Shown here: positions 1 to 9,145 of the stretch, piece after piece | How the letters are laid out: each line of letters opens with the position of its first letter | How positions within the stretch are numbered: the stretch's first letter is position 1 | Source: Siphlonurus alternatus | Lineage: Eukaryota; Arthropoda; Insecta; Ephemeroptera; Siphlonuridae | Assembly (NCBI GenBank): GCA_949825025.1 | Contig: OX463781.1 | Span: forward strand, 37,164,366-37,228,365 | Direction of reading: 5' to 3' | Length of the DNA stretch: 64,000 bases | The notes under the pieces: model-generated | Told to the model about the DNA's origin: nothing | The model's database searches: none | Seen by the model: the letters and a program-made list of their open reading frames with translations, nothing else | Program-made: the position numbers and the translations under genes

Positions 1-36
<36 letters not shown>
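1..36. repeat. poly(A) tract at window edge
   Basis: A run of 36 A residues. It may be the tail of a retroposon that lies outside the window, but no body is visible. Confidence 0.9.
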
Positions 37-39
<3 letters not shown>

Positions 40-334
40 TTTTAACCTTACTATATTAATTTTTAACTTTGACAGTAACTTAAATTCAATCTTCATAAAT
101 AATTTAAAATTATTAAAAACATAATTTATTATTATTTTATTACTTATTACCATAAATTGTACAAATTTTTGCTATGTATTAATTTATCTTGAGTATAGTG
201 AAAATAATTATATAGTGATACTCTCATTGTAATATACCTTTAAAAAAATATTATATTATATGTCCTTCATATTAATTATTGTTTTAACTTCACCAGACTT
301 TTGGAATTATAGTCTGTCAGTCAGAAGGTAAACG

Positions 335-583
335 GAGAAAATACCCTTTGATAAAATACCCTCAGACAAAATACCCTTGGATAATTTACCCTAGGACAAA
401 ATACCCTTGGACAATTAACCCTAGGACAAAATACCCTTGGACAAAATACCCTTGGACAAAATACCCTAGGACAAAATACCCTTGGACAAAATACCCTCAG
501 ATAAAATACCCTCAGACAAAATACCCTTGGATGAAATACCCTTAGACGAAATACTCTTGGACAGAATACCCTCAGACAATTTA
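335..583. repeat. 15-bp minisatellite, forward array
   Basis: About sixteen copies of a 15-bp unit close to ACAAAATACCCTTGG, with variants (CTTGG, CTCAG, CTAGG). Because 15 is a multiple of three, open frames run through on both strands, giving pentapeptide repeats such as KYPWT on plus. These are by-products of the period and not genes. The same unit occurs in opposite orientation at 5187-5529. Confidence 0.95.
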
Positions 584-793
584 CCATATATTATAATATA
601 TATAACAGCATCTTAGGTATTTCGTAGAATGATAAAAATTATACCTACATCATGCAAACATTTTGCACACATGTATTGTATATACACTGTACAGTACAGT
701 ATTAATATTATTATTATTAAAGGGACAGGGTACAATAATTTTCAAGGGTACAATAATTTTCATGTTGCATAAAAAATTTCCTATTGATATAAT

Positions 794-859
794 AAAATTA
801 AAAATATAATGTGTCAATTGCCCCAAAATACCAACCAACCAACCAAAATTAAAAATATA
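794..859 (+). mobile_element. ultra-short retroposon insertion (copy 1) with 15-bp target duplication
   Basis: A perfect 15-bp direct repeat, AAAATTAAAAATATA (794-808 and 845-859), flanks a 36-nt insert (809-844). The insert contains GTGTCAATTGCCCC and ends in CCAA repeats. The same core and tail occur at 33739-33796 and 42230-42287, each between its own direct repeats. The pattern is that of extremely 5'-truncated target-primed reverse transcription. Confidence 0.85.
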
Positions 860-1030
860 TGATATTTCGGGTTTCAACAGTACCAATAATTATAATCATA
901 AATTTATGATTATAATTTCTATAATTTGTAATATTTTATTGCGAATTGCCCATGAAAAAGGTAAAATAAATTTCACTGAATCCTGCGCATGATACTTTCA
1001 CAGCATAATTTATTTTTTTATATGTTTAGT

Positions 1031-1348
1031 CCTTATTATTAAACATCACTTTCGGGACCCCAAAATTAACCAGCGTTTTCCTATGCTGGCACGCACTTCC
1101 TTTGGGCGAGCGTCTGAGTTCGTCGGAACCCGACGAAACTTTTCCTGGGGGTTCCCGGGGGTGGCCGTCGTAACCGGGAAAATAATAATCCTTATTATTA
1201 AACATCACTTTCGGGACCCCAAAATTAACCAGCGTTTTCCTATGCTGGCACGCACTTCCTTTGGGCGAGCGTCTGGGTTCGTCGGAACCCGACGAAACTT
1301 TTCCTGGGGGTTCCCGGGGGTGGCCGTCGTAACCGGGAAAATAATAAA
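1031..1348. repeat. 159-bp tandem duplication, GC-rich
   Basis: Two head-to-tail copies (1031-1189 and 1190-1348), nearly identical. They are CpG-rich, contain runs such as TTCCCGGGGG, and begin CCTTATTATTAAACATCAC. The period equals 53 codons, so frames stay open across both copies. The high similarity indicates a recent duplication. Confidence 0.95.
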
Positions 1349-1830
1349 AAATCCACGTCCGGGGGGGGGGGTGAATTTTTTTACCTAGATTTTTGGGGTT
1401 TTTCGGCCTCCGAGCTCTTCCGGTGCCCTGCGCTGGCCTTGGCCGGTGGAGGTCTTTGCCCGGTGAACTTTTGTTGCTGCCGAGTCGTGTTCGGTTCCGG
1501 ACACCGGACACCCTTTCGGCAGCGCACGCCGCCCGTGAGGTTACGTTTGGAAATTTCGGCTCTTCGGTGTCGTGTGGTCTGTGTTTCGAATCACCGTGTG
1601 TTCGAGTGTTGGTGCGTGGTGTGTTGTCGTGGCCGTGTAGTGAGGACGTCATGCTATTGCGACGTATTACGTGTCACTTTGATGTGTTATGGCCCTCTAT
1701 CATGCACTTTGAATCACAAATGTGGACATTGTGGACACGGGGTGACCTTGTGCCGCGTGACTCCACGGCTAGGGGATCTCCTCCCTGAGTTCATCTTTTC
1801 GTTGGTTTCGATTTGTGTTTTCTGATACGT
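1031..1830. other. CpG-rich island with overlapping open frames, function unknown
   Basis: This is the longest GC-rich block in the window. Open frames exist on both strands: a 208-codon minus frame (1026-1652), and plus frames at 1393-1788 and 1439-1825. The last contains a Cys/His cluster reading KCGHCGHG near its C-terminus. Low stop-codon density is expected in GC-rich DNA, so the frames alone are weak evidence. The block could be a LINE 5' region with tandem monomers, or a CpG-rich region upstream of the candidate gene start at 2237. I do not recognise a protein. Confidence 0.4.
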
Positions 1831-2159
1831 AGACATGTAACGCACAACGTACTAGTGCTACTTTTTCCATTTTTTATACATACAGTGTTTCCTGCCATTG
1901 TAAAGTTTATGGTTACCAACTTCAACAGCTTCTTTGTCGTTCAAGTTTGAATGTTGGTGGAAAAATGCAAGTCTACCATTGGTAGAAAGAGTTCTGCTAA
2001 CTAGGATTGACTGAAGCTTTTGCATATCGTCAATGCTTTGAAATTATTATACTTTATTAACTTTCTTTGTGTGACTGCTGCCATCCCATTGGCTGCTTCT
2101 GTTTAGAGGCAACATTGCAAAAGGGGATCTGACTGCTCAGTGCAGTGATGTGAAATTCG
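1831..2159. other. unique spacer
   Basis: Non-repetitive sequence between the CpG-rich block and the promoter-like stretch. No ORF, repeat or RNA is recognised in it. Confidence 0.5.
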
Positions 2160-2236
2160 CGCGAAGATTGGTCCGCGAAAATGCGCATGCGAATATCCGC
2201 GCAAGTGCGCGCATATGTGCGTAAGATAGTTTCAAG
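2160..2236 (+). promoter_or_regulatory. candidate TATA-less promoter with CCAAT and NRF1-like motifs
   Basis: A short GC-rich stretch directly upstream of a candidate start codon. Visible motifs are a reverse CCAAT box (GATTGGTC, 2166-2173), a near-palindromic TGCGCATGCGAA (2182-2193) one base from the NRF1/Ewg consensus, and a second alternating CG/CA/TG stretch (2204-2222). The ATG itself lies in CAAGATGGTGGCC, close to the YY1-type initiator element CAAGATGGCGGC. Such a combination is typical of housekeeping promoters in animals. It is inferred from motifs only. Confidence 0.45.
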
Positions 2237-2359
2237 ATGGTGGCCGCCCGCAAATGGAATCACGTGAGAACAGATATTGTAGACATTCAGAAGTTCGATA
2301 TTTTTCCCATAGATGGAGATGCCATATATGGTAGCACATTCCAAGCAAACTACTTTCAG
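2237..2359 (+). CDS. candidate first coding exon, unidentified protein
   Basis: A 41-codon open segment starts at ATG in a good initiation context (CAAGATGG) and ends at CAG|GTGTGA, a plausible 5' splice site in phase 0. An in-frame TAA lies four codons upstream of the ATG and an in-frame TGA immediately after the donor, so the coding segment is bounded exactly by start and splice site. The peptide begins MVAARKWNHVRTDI and ends GSTFQANYFQ. It has balanced composition unlike the low-complexity frames elsewhere, and I do not recognise a family. A CCAAT/NRF1-like promoter lies just upstream. The region beyond the donor is a tandem array in which the sequence around the donor is itself repeated. 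Downstream exons are not certain; phase-0 candidates are at 42761-42862 and 41448-41531. Confidence 0.4.
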
Positions 2360-2750
2360 GTGTGACTTAATTAATATAACTTTATATAAAATTGATTATT
2401 TTCGTAAATAATGCTCGGATTTACTCCCAATTAGGTCTAGGGGGGTTATAAAATTAAGGTGCAAGTAATGCGGGTTGCATACTTTCAGGGGCATGTAGGT
2501 TGTGGTTGCATACTTTCAGGGGAAGTTTGGTTGGGTTGCATACTTTCAGGGGCATTTAAGTGAAGGTTGCCTACCTTTAGGGGTAACTTATAATAACTTT
2601 ATATAAAAACGAATTTTTTCGTAAATAATGCTCGGATCATCTCCCAATTAGGTCTAGGGGGGTTATCAAATTAAGGTGTAATTAATGTGGGTTGCATACT
2701 TTCAGGGGCATGTAGGTTGTGGTTGCCTACTTTCAGGGGTAATTTGCGTT
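2350..2750. repeat. 217-bp tandem duplication with ~31-bp subrepeats
   Basis: AACTTTATATAAAA recurs at 2378 and 2595, as do the following TAATGCTCGGAT and TTAGGTCTAGGGGGGTTAT blocks, giving a 217-bp period. Each unit contains subrepeats of GGTTGCATACTTTCAGGGG, four in the first unit and two in the second. The array begins at the 3' end of the candidate exon 2237-2359, whose CTACTTTCAGG is homologous to the subrepeat core. Confidence 0.9.
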
Positions 2751-2894
2751 CGGTACATCATAGCATTACGAGGTTTAATTACAACTGGCCACCTCTTTGT
2801 GTTGAAGATGGGCAGTGTCCGGAGTAAGCCCATTGCCTTGCTCGCTCGAACACGACCGGACGCTAAGAAAATAATTAACTTGAATCTCCCCAAA

Positions 2895-3043
2895 CTCCTT
2901 AAAAAAATTATTAAATAAAATAAAATAAAATAAATAATAATAAAATAATAGGGGCCTAACAACTGCGTCTGCCTCCTTAAAAAAATTATTAAATAAAATG
3001 AAATAAATAATAATAAAATAGTAGGGGTCTAACAACTGCGTCT
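2895..3043. repeat. 78-bp tandem duplication
   Basis: Two copies of a unit that starts CTCCTTAAAAAAATTATT, runs through AAATA repeats and ends GGGGCCTAACAACTGCGTCTG (shortened here). The period is 78 bp; the second copy is a little shorter in its AAATA stretch. Confidence 0.9.
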
Positions 3044-3109
3044 GAGTCGTTATCTGAGCCTGTTCATCTTCGCTAATTTAAAACACTATAATATCTGTCA
3101 ACATATGGC

Positions 3110-3291
3110 TGAGAGATTTTTGGAAGTGCATCACTGCACTGGGTGGAAAGCAAGACGAATTTATCCCAGGGAGGGAGCAGCGTATTTTTATACTTGAAAT
3201 GTTCACCCATCCAAGTATTAACCACGCTTGACGTAGCCTGACTTCAGTGATCTAACGAGAACCGGTCAATGCATAACGCCACGCTCCACCT
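3110..3291 (-). mobile_element. 5S-rRNA-derived SINE, truncated
   Basis: Read on the minus strand, 3291 to about 3190 resembles the 5' half of 5S rRNA: a GACCGGTTCTCGTTAGATCA-like start, then TACTTGGATGGGTGAAC. It continues into the non-5S body seen also at 54490-54879 (CTGGGATAAATTCGTC, CACCCAGTGCAGTGATGCAC). The 3' part of the body and the poly(A) are missing. The 5S promoter (internal control region) explains Pol III transcription in this SINE class. Confidence 0.8.
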
Positions 3292-3560
3292 CTACTCTGA
3301 ATTTTTTTAGATTTTTATGAGTCCTGCAACTATTTCTAAATAATTATTGAACGTTCTGTAATTTAAGTTGGCACCCCTGAATCGTTAATAAAAAGGATAG
3401 GACAGAGATGCCTGTTGACGCCTCCAGAGGGCGTGGCAGCACATTTAATAATTATTGAAAAATAGTTCTGGGTTTCAAAAAAATCTGGAAAAAATCAGAG
3501 TAGCATAATTTGGTACCTTCAATTCATTTCTGTAATAAAAAAAATTCATGTAGGTTGTCC
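3292..3560. mobile_element. foldback MITE, family B, left end missing
   Basis: Homologous to 18274-18597 and 61402-61745. The core carries GGCACCCCTGAATC, GACGCCTCCAGAGGGCGTGG and a right arm ending CATGTAGGTTGTCC. The left arm starts abruptly at CTACTCTGAA where the SINE ends, so the outer 60 bp or so of that arm are absent. Confidence 0.8.
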
Positions 3561-3755
3561 ATTTTGCATTACAATACCGTTATGATATCACGTACTGAAT
3601 ACTTATATAGATGGCAACATATGATTGACAAAATTAATTAAAAGACTTGAAACCAAACGAGCGTAGGCGAGTTTACACCCCACCCCTAGTTGTGGAGTAT
3701 AATAATTAAATATTTAGCATCTTTTAATTATTTTATTATTTATCATGTAATTTTT
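3561..3755. other. short AT-rich spacer
   Basis: No feature recognised apart from a short block at 3655-3690 (ACGAGCGTAGGCGAGTTTAC) that is not repeated elsewhere in the window. Confidence 0.4.
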
Positions 3756-4147
3756 TTAAGGGTAAGATAACACGAAGAATCGATTGTTGTAGTCCCATTT
3801 GATTAACATGTAAATCTTAGCAACCTCATAATAATTCTGAATTTTTTTTGAGAGACAGTTTTTGGCACAAAAAAAACATGGAAAAAATTTCAAAACAATC
3901 GGACGATCCAATTTTTTTAAACAAATTTTTTAAATTTTTAGTATAGGGCTTTCCCATGAAGACCTAAAACTAAGAAAATAATTTAAAAAAATTGGATCGT
4001 CCGATTGTTTTGAAATTTTTTCCATATTTTTTTGGTGCCAAGAACTGTCTCTCAAAAAACATTCAGAATCATTATGAGGTTGCTAAGGTTTACATGTTAA
4101 TCAAATGGGACTACAACAATCGATTGTTCGTGTTATCTTACCTTTAA
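3756..4147. mobile_element. TTAA-target foldback MITE, copy 1
   Basis: TTAA (3756-3759 and 4144-4147) flanks 384 bp (3760-4143) with inverted arms of about 170 bp. The end reads GGGTAAGATAACACGA. The arms include CAATCGATTGTTGTAG and ATTGGATCGTCCGATTG, and a short unpaired centre contains GGGCTTTCCCATGAAGACC. There is no coding capacity. The TTAA duplication points to piggyBac-type target choice, although the terminal bases are GGG and not the usual piggyBac CCC. The second copy is at 35642-36034. Confidence 0.85.
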
Positions 4148-5186
4148 TGTAGGTTAATTTGGGTGCAATAAATTTGAGCCAACCCAGGCAAAAAGGACTT
4201 TGGGGGGGGGGAATAAGTAAATGTAAATGAACAGGGGAGACTAAATAAAACATCGTATAATTATTATGGTATAATTATTTTACAATGAATGTATGAATGC
4301 ATTTTTTTCATTATATATTTTTTAATAAAGAGCAAAAACAAAACAAAAAGTAAGAATAAAAAATCGTCACCTCATGAATAGAAGAAAACATTGCTTCCCC
4401 ACCCAATTTTTTACGTATTAACATAATGTTACATTGTAAGGTCGACAAGAGATACATTTCTTTTTGCAGTAGAATGTTCTATAAACTTACTCATGGAAAC
4501 CAGCTATAAAATTAAATGTTCATAATGGTTTTAAAATTTATGTTGTCACGGGTAACAACCAGCACAAAGCATGATAGTAAAATACGTATTGCTATTTCAG
4601 TTATTTATTTGTTATTTTATTGTACAGAATCATTATTTACCAGAAAAAATTATATTTAATTCACATTTTTAATGATGAGAAGAAATTTTATATTTTTGAA
4701 GATATAGAATTACATGTACACATGGTAGCATGTTACATAATAAAATTATCTTAAAAAGTATTTAGTTGTGTTAAAAAGCCTTTATAACTTCTTAATGCAT
4801 ATTAGTGACTTAAAAATATTGAGACACCGGGAAAAAAAATCATATACTTCTTTCTTACCGAACTTTTAGTTATATAATTTTGGCAAAAAGACCAGACTAC
4901 GGAGCCGGCCCGTTAGGAAAAAACGAGCATTAAAAGATATTTGAGTGAGACGGCTATATATATATATATATGAACGACCTGCACACGAGTGGGGACATGC
5001 ATTTTTACCCAAGCGTTTTGGAATTGAGATTCATATATCTATTATATATTATTCAAAACGATGATTATTCATTGAATGAGCTAGCTAGTTTATGAATGTA
5101 TTGCAAATGAAATATTCCAGTATTTTCAAAAATGTGAATTTTTCGCCCTGAATTGAAACTGAAATTTTTCCCAACCTCAAAGTGAT
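4148..5186. other. AT-rich non-coding stretch
   Basis: Contains a G9 run at 4202 and a short (TA)n at 4953-4970. No gene, RNA or bounded transposon recognised. Confidence 0.5.
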
Positions 5187-5529
5187 GGGTATTTTATCCG
5201 AGGGTATTTTGTCCAAGGGTATTTCGTCTAAGGGTATTTTGTCCAAGGTTATTTCGTCTAAGGGTATTTTGTCTGAGGGTATTTTGTCCAAGGGTATTTC
5301 GTCTAAGGGTATTTTGTCTGAGGGTATTTTGTCCAAGGGTATTTTGTCCAAGGGTATTTTGTCCAAGGGTTAATTGTCTAAGGGTATTTTGTCCAAGGGT
5401 TAATTGTCCAAGGGTATTTTGTCCAAGGGTTAATTGTCCAAGGGTATTTTGTCCAAGGGTATTTTGTCCTAAGGTATTTTGTCTGGGTATTATATCCGAG
5501 GGTATTTTATCAAAGGGTATTTTATCCGT
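5187..5529. repeat. 15-bp minisatellite, inverted array
   Basis: About 23 copies of CCAAGGGTATTTTGT, the reverse complement of the unit at 335-583. Variants include TTATTTCGT and TTAATTGT. At the far end, the reverse complement reads GGATAAAATACCCTTTGATA, matching the start of the forward array; beyond that only partial similarity remains. Long pentapeptide-repeat frames (DKIPL, QNTLG) are artefacts of the period. Confidence 0.95.
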
Positions 5530-5766
5530 GATTCCAGTCAGAATTCCCAGTTGTTTTAATTCATTCATTTAAAGTGCTTTATTATCATTACTTGAGTTAA
5601 AGTGATAATGAAACATATAATGAAACATAATTATATAATAAACTTCATATTTTCCATGTGGTTTGCTGCTACATCATACAGCAAATCCATGTAGCCAGTC
5701 TTAGTTGTAGATCAAAGAAAGCGCGATGCTTCATTGTTTTTAACAAAATTCGTAATAATGCAACGT

Positions 5767-5767
<1 letters not shown>

Positions 5768-5838
<71 letters not shown>
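5768..5838. repeat. (TA)n microsatellite
   Basis: About 35 uninterrupted TA units; the IY-repeat frame through it is spurious. Confidence 0.98.
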
Positions 5839-5839
<1 letters not shown>

Positions 5840-6925
5840 CTGTAAAATGCTTCAAACCCATTGGTAAAATATTATAAATTAAAGCTTCAAGTCTACTTTA
5901 TTTCTAATAGCTTTTTAAAATTATTTTACCAAAATGAAAATCATTTTCGCCATTATCCAGTCGAATACATAATTTGTGTATATATCCTTCAACATTAAGT
6001 TATTTTTGCTTCATTTTTTTAACCCACTCTGCTTTCATGGATATAATAAAGTGTAAAAAGATATCCAAGAAACTGATTTCTGTTTTCTGATAAAACAAAA
6101 TATCAGGTGTCCTTAGCATTACATTCGCGGAAAAAAAAATGCAATTTTATATACAGTATCATTGCAGCCTGTACTGTTTATACACATTTTTAAATAGTTT
6201 TGTTAGTGAGAATAAGAATACAGTCCTACCAAGGCCGGAAGCCATGGGTAGGTGCTGTTGTACAAATTATATTACATTATAGTGAGCTTTGCAAAAAATT
6301 AAATTAAAAGTCATTAAATTTATTTATTTTTTACAGTCTGAAAATTAATCGGAATCAAATATCACTATGGTCTGTTTGCTTAAAAAAATATATATGTTGA
6401 TTCTACTAATTAAATAAGTATATGATTTATAAATTTTAAAAGTATATAATGTATCAACTTATAAAAAGGCAGTTTTTTATATGATAAGTTAAATAAAATA
6501 CGCATAATTTGAATTAAAAAATCATTAACTATAAATGGTGAATGGAAATCTCATATTATATCTTCAAATTTAATTTATGCAAAACTCACTGGTCAGCCAT
6601 ACCTCAATTGTTCTCAAAAGTCAAAGTTCTTACTAGCCGAACAATTATAATTATAAATAATTTGGAACATTTATTTATTTTTTTTTTAAATTTATAATTC
6701 TATTAATATTTTTTTGTGAAATCATATTCCAATTTTTTAATCGTTTTTTCTGAAAACTGTTCATCATAAAAGTCATTAAAAGTTATAAATTGCAAATATA
6801 AATAAGCAATTATTACAACTTTTTTGGTTACATAGTGAAAACTTTATTATTATTTTTTTTCTTTCTTTTATAGCCCATTTCATCGAAAATATCAATAAAA
6901 AAGTGTGGACAAAATTTAATTTGTA
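5840..6925. other. AT-rich non-coding stretch
   Basis: No open frame with natural composition, no inverted-repeat boundary and no RNA motif recognised. Short A and T homopolymers only. Confidence 0.5.
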
Positions 6926-7154
6926 TAAAGGCGGATTCACATGGTGATTTTTATCAAGCGACGCGACGCGAATAATGCGCACTTGCTGTGACATCCATTG
7001 GTGGCCATATTTGGCGATTAAAAAAAAAGAGCATCGCAATTAGCGCGATTTCGCTGCAGCAACCTGGCGAATTCGCTCGCCGCATAGGATTTCGCACAGC
7101 TTGTGTGACAAAATCGCGTCACGTCGCCGTTGTCGCCATCTGAATCCACCTTAA
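6926..7154. mobile_element. MITE family F, copy 1, TAA target duplication
   Basis: TAA (6926-6928 and 7152-7154) flanks 223 bp (6929-7151). The ends AGGCGGATTCACATG and CTGAATCCACCT form terminal inverted repeats. The interior is GC-rich and contains GCGACGCGACGCG and CGAATTCGCTCGCCGC. Copies or fragments lie at 30774-31591, 55292-55445 and 58889-59072. A 3-bp TAA duplication and a GC-rich core fit PIF/Harbinger-like MITEs; no transposase is present. Confidence 0.8.
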
Positions 7155-7329
7155 AGGTGCATTTCCATGGATCGAGGAAATAAAAGAAATCGCATGCTGC
7201 AGCTAATCAGAGGCTTGGGATTTCCTCGCCTTGCGGAGAGAAATTTTATCGCCAACTTGGCCGCCATAAGAGATTGAAGCAAGTGCGCTTTTCTCGCCCC
7301 GCTTGACATCGCTTCATGGAAATGTATCT
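7155..7329. mobile_element. second MITE abutting the first
   Basis: The ends AGGTGCATTTCCATG and CATGGAAATGTATCT are inverted repeats around a GC-rich 175-bp body. It begins immediately after the TAA of the preceding element. The terminal design is the same as family F (AGGTG-ATT-CATG) but the interior differs. Confidence 0.75.
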
Positions 7330-7828
7330 TCAATATAGGAGGCGATTCACAAAAGAGTTATCCAATTTTCTTACTAACCTGTATTGTATTCTTTACAATC
7401 GGAAATTACCTAACCTCTGTAGTCTGTTTTTAGAACAAATATAATAAATAAATAACCTCGTTTAGTGCCAGCCTACTTCAGTGACGCTAAATGTAGTTAT
7501 GTTTATATATATAGTGAGAGACCTGAATAACTCGTAAATCATTGGTATTATTTGCTTAATACCAATGTTAATAATAATAATAATAATATGAGCAGTCTTC
7601 ATAGTATTAATTATAGCCTGTCTTTTTAAAAGCAAAATATTAGCTAGAAAGAAGAATTGAAGTTAAATTAGTCCTTTAATTGACAATTATGAGAGAGACA
7701 CAGAAGATGAATGAAGAGAATTGTCAGACACATGTGGTGTGCTGCAGGCAGGCAAGCTCTCAAAGCACTAGCATAAAGTTTGTAAGTGGCTCTTCAGAAG
7801 CAGGAAAAAAAGGCGGTAAAAGTATACC

Positions 7829-7878
<50 letters not shown>

Positions 7879-8376
7879 CTATAGCCTATACAACATATAA
7901 AAGCCTTCTGCCTCTACCTACTCACTCGTCTGCCATCGTCCTTGATATTATAACAGAGTAAACTCCTCAGGCATACATACTGGTATTTCAAAATATAATA
8001 CCATATATTTTATATTTTATAATATATAAAATATATATAGAGTATGATATTATATATAAAATTTTAAGTACACTATATATACATGGCATCTATCCTGCAT
8101 TAAATTATCTTGTATGTTACATGCAATGTTTCTATAGTTTCTAATACTTTATATACGTAGTCAATAAGATAGGATTATCCATTATGAAATCGTAAAGTTT
8201 AACTGTGTATACTATTTGCTGAAAATTGAAAAAATATTACGTGTAAAGCCGGTATTACAACTTAAGATACATTTTTTTTCTAATTACTAAATACAATTTT
8301 TTCTTATAAGAAGACTTCAACACCATTTGTTTGTATAGAGATAAAATATATTATTCTTGTATATAAGGAAAAAATA
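7330..8376. repeat. non-coding stretch with (TA)n at 7830-7877
   Basis: Otherwise AT-rich. ATAT-rich hairpin-prone sequence lies at 8000-8080. A 93-codon frame at 7680-7961 reads into the TA run and has no family resemblance. Confidence 0.6.
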
Positions 8377-9143
8377 CAGGGTGTCCCAAAGATCTTTAGA
8401 TTTTTAAAACCCTAATAGCAACCGTTTGGTATTTTTTAATGTTTACTTTATATACATCAAATTAAAGCTCCGAATTTAACATTTTGAAAAATGTGAACAG
8501 AAAAAAAAAAAAATCTGAAAGTTGATGTTTCTTCTTACCCGTTAGAAGGCAAAATGGGAGGTTTTTGCACTTTTTCGTGCATCGTTTTTTGGACGAGGTG
8601 TTTCCAGGCATATGAATCGTACTGGGGTCCCACAACATGGGTCCCCAGGTTGGCCAGGTTCCCTGACTTCACTCCCTTACAATTTTTCCTATGGGTCTAT
8701 GTGAAGGACAACGTATTCAAAATTCCAGTGTGAGACTCGTTGGAGCTAAAGCAAGACATCACTACCACGATCCAGTCCACCATGCCTGCCATGCTGCGCA
8801 ATGTGTGGCGTGAGTTCGAGGAGGGACTGGATGTTTGCTGAGCCACCAACGGAGCCCATTTAGAGAAGCTTTGTTGCATTTGCATTGAAAAAAAATCAAC
8901 AGGTGTAAGAATTGACGCGATCAATTTTTAGGTGCAGGACCAGTCGTGATTCCAAAAAAAAGTGACCATTTTGCTTTCTAACGGTTAGAAAAGAAAAATC
9001 ACATTTAAAACAAAAAAATCTGTTCACATTTTTGAAAATGTTAAATTCAGAGCTTTAATTTGATGTACATAAAATGAACATTAACAAATACTAAATTGTT
9101 GCTATTTGGGTTTGAAAAATCTAAAGATCTTTGGGACACACTG
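8377..9143 (+). mobile_element. mariner/Tc1-type element, internally deleted
   Basis: A TA dinucleotide on each side (8375-8376 and 9144-9145) flanks 767 bp with terminal inverted repeats: the left end reads CAGGGTGTCCCAAAGATC and the right end, reversed, CAGTGTGTCCCAAAGATC. The inner repeats (AAATGTGAACAG, TTAAATTCGGAGCTTTAAT) also pair. The centre holds the C-terminal part of a decayed transposase. TA duplication plus GGGTGTCCCAAA ends are typical of IS630-Tc1-mariner elements in insects. Confidence 0.9.
8586..8880 (+). pseudogene. transposase relic, C-terminal DDE segment
   Basis: Translation with one or more frame changes gives FLDEVFPG, then RFPDFTPLQFFLWVYVKDN, then MLRNVWREFEEGLDVC and ATNGAHLEKL. 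These match the conserved C-terminal block of a large insect family of mariner-like transposases (usual form RSPDLTPLDFFLWGYVKD, then LDVCRATNGAHIE), where the D of SPDLTP belongs to the catalytic triad. Breaks: a frameshift before the PDFTP block, a TGA after KIPV and a TGA in place of the Arg codon after LDVC. The N-terminal DNA-binding and first catalytic Asp regions are deleted. It cannot encode an active enzyme. Confidence 0.85.
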
Positions 9144-9145
9144 TA

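Noticed and set aside
348..545. Open frames with KYPWT or RVFCP repeats
   Set aside because: They arise because the minisatellite period (15 bp) is a multiple of three; there are no non-repeat coding flanks.
2057..2344. 95-codon minus-strand frame
   Set aside because: Overlaps the better supported plus-strand first exon and promoter motifs; composition is less convincing and no splice or start signals stand out.
2350..2750. CRISPR array
   Set aside because: The units are contiguous tandem repeats without spacers, and the setting is eukaryotic.
5085..5568. 93- and 124-codon frames with DKIPL and QNTLG repeats
   Set aside because: Same minisatellite period effect in the inverted array.
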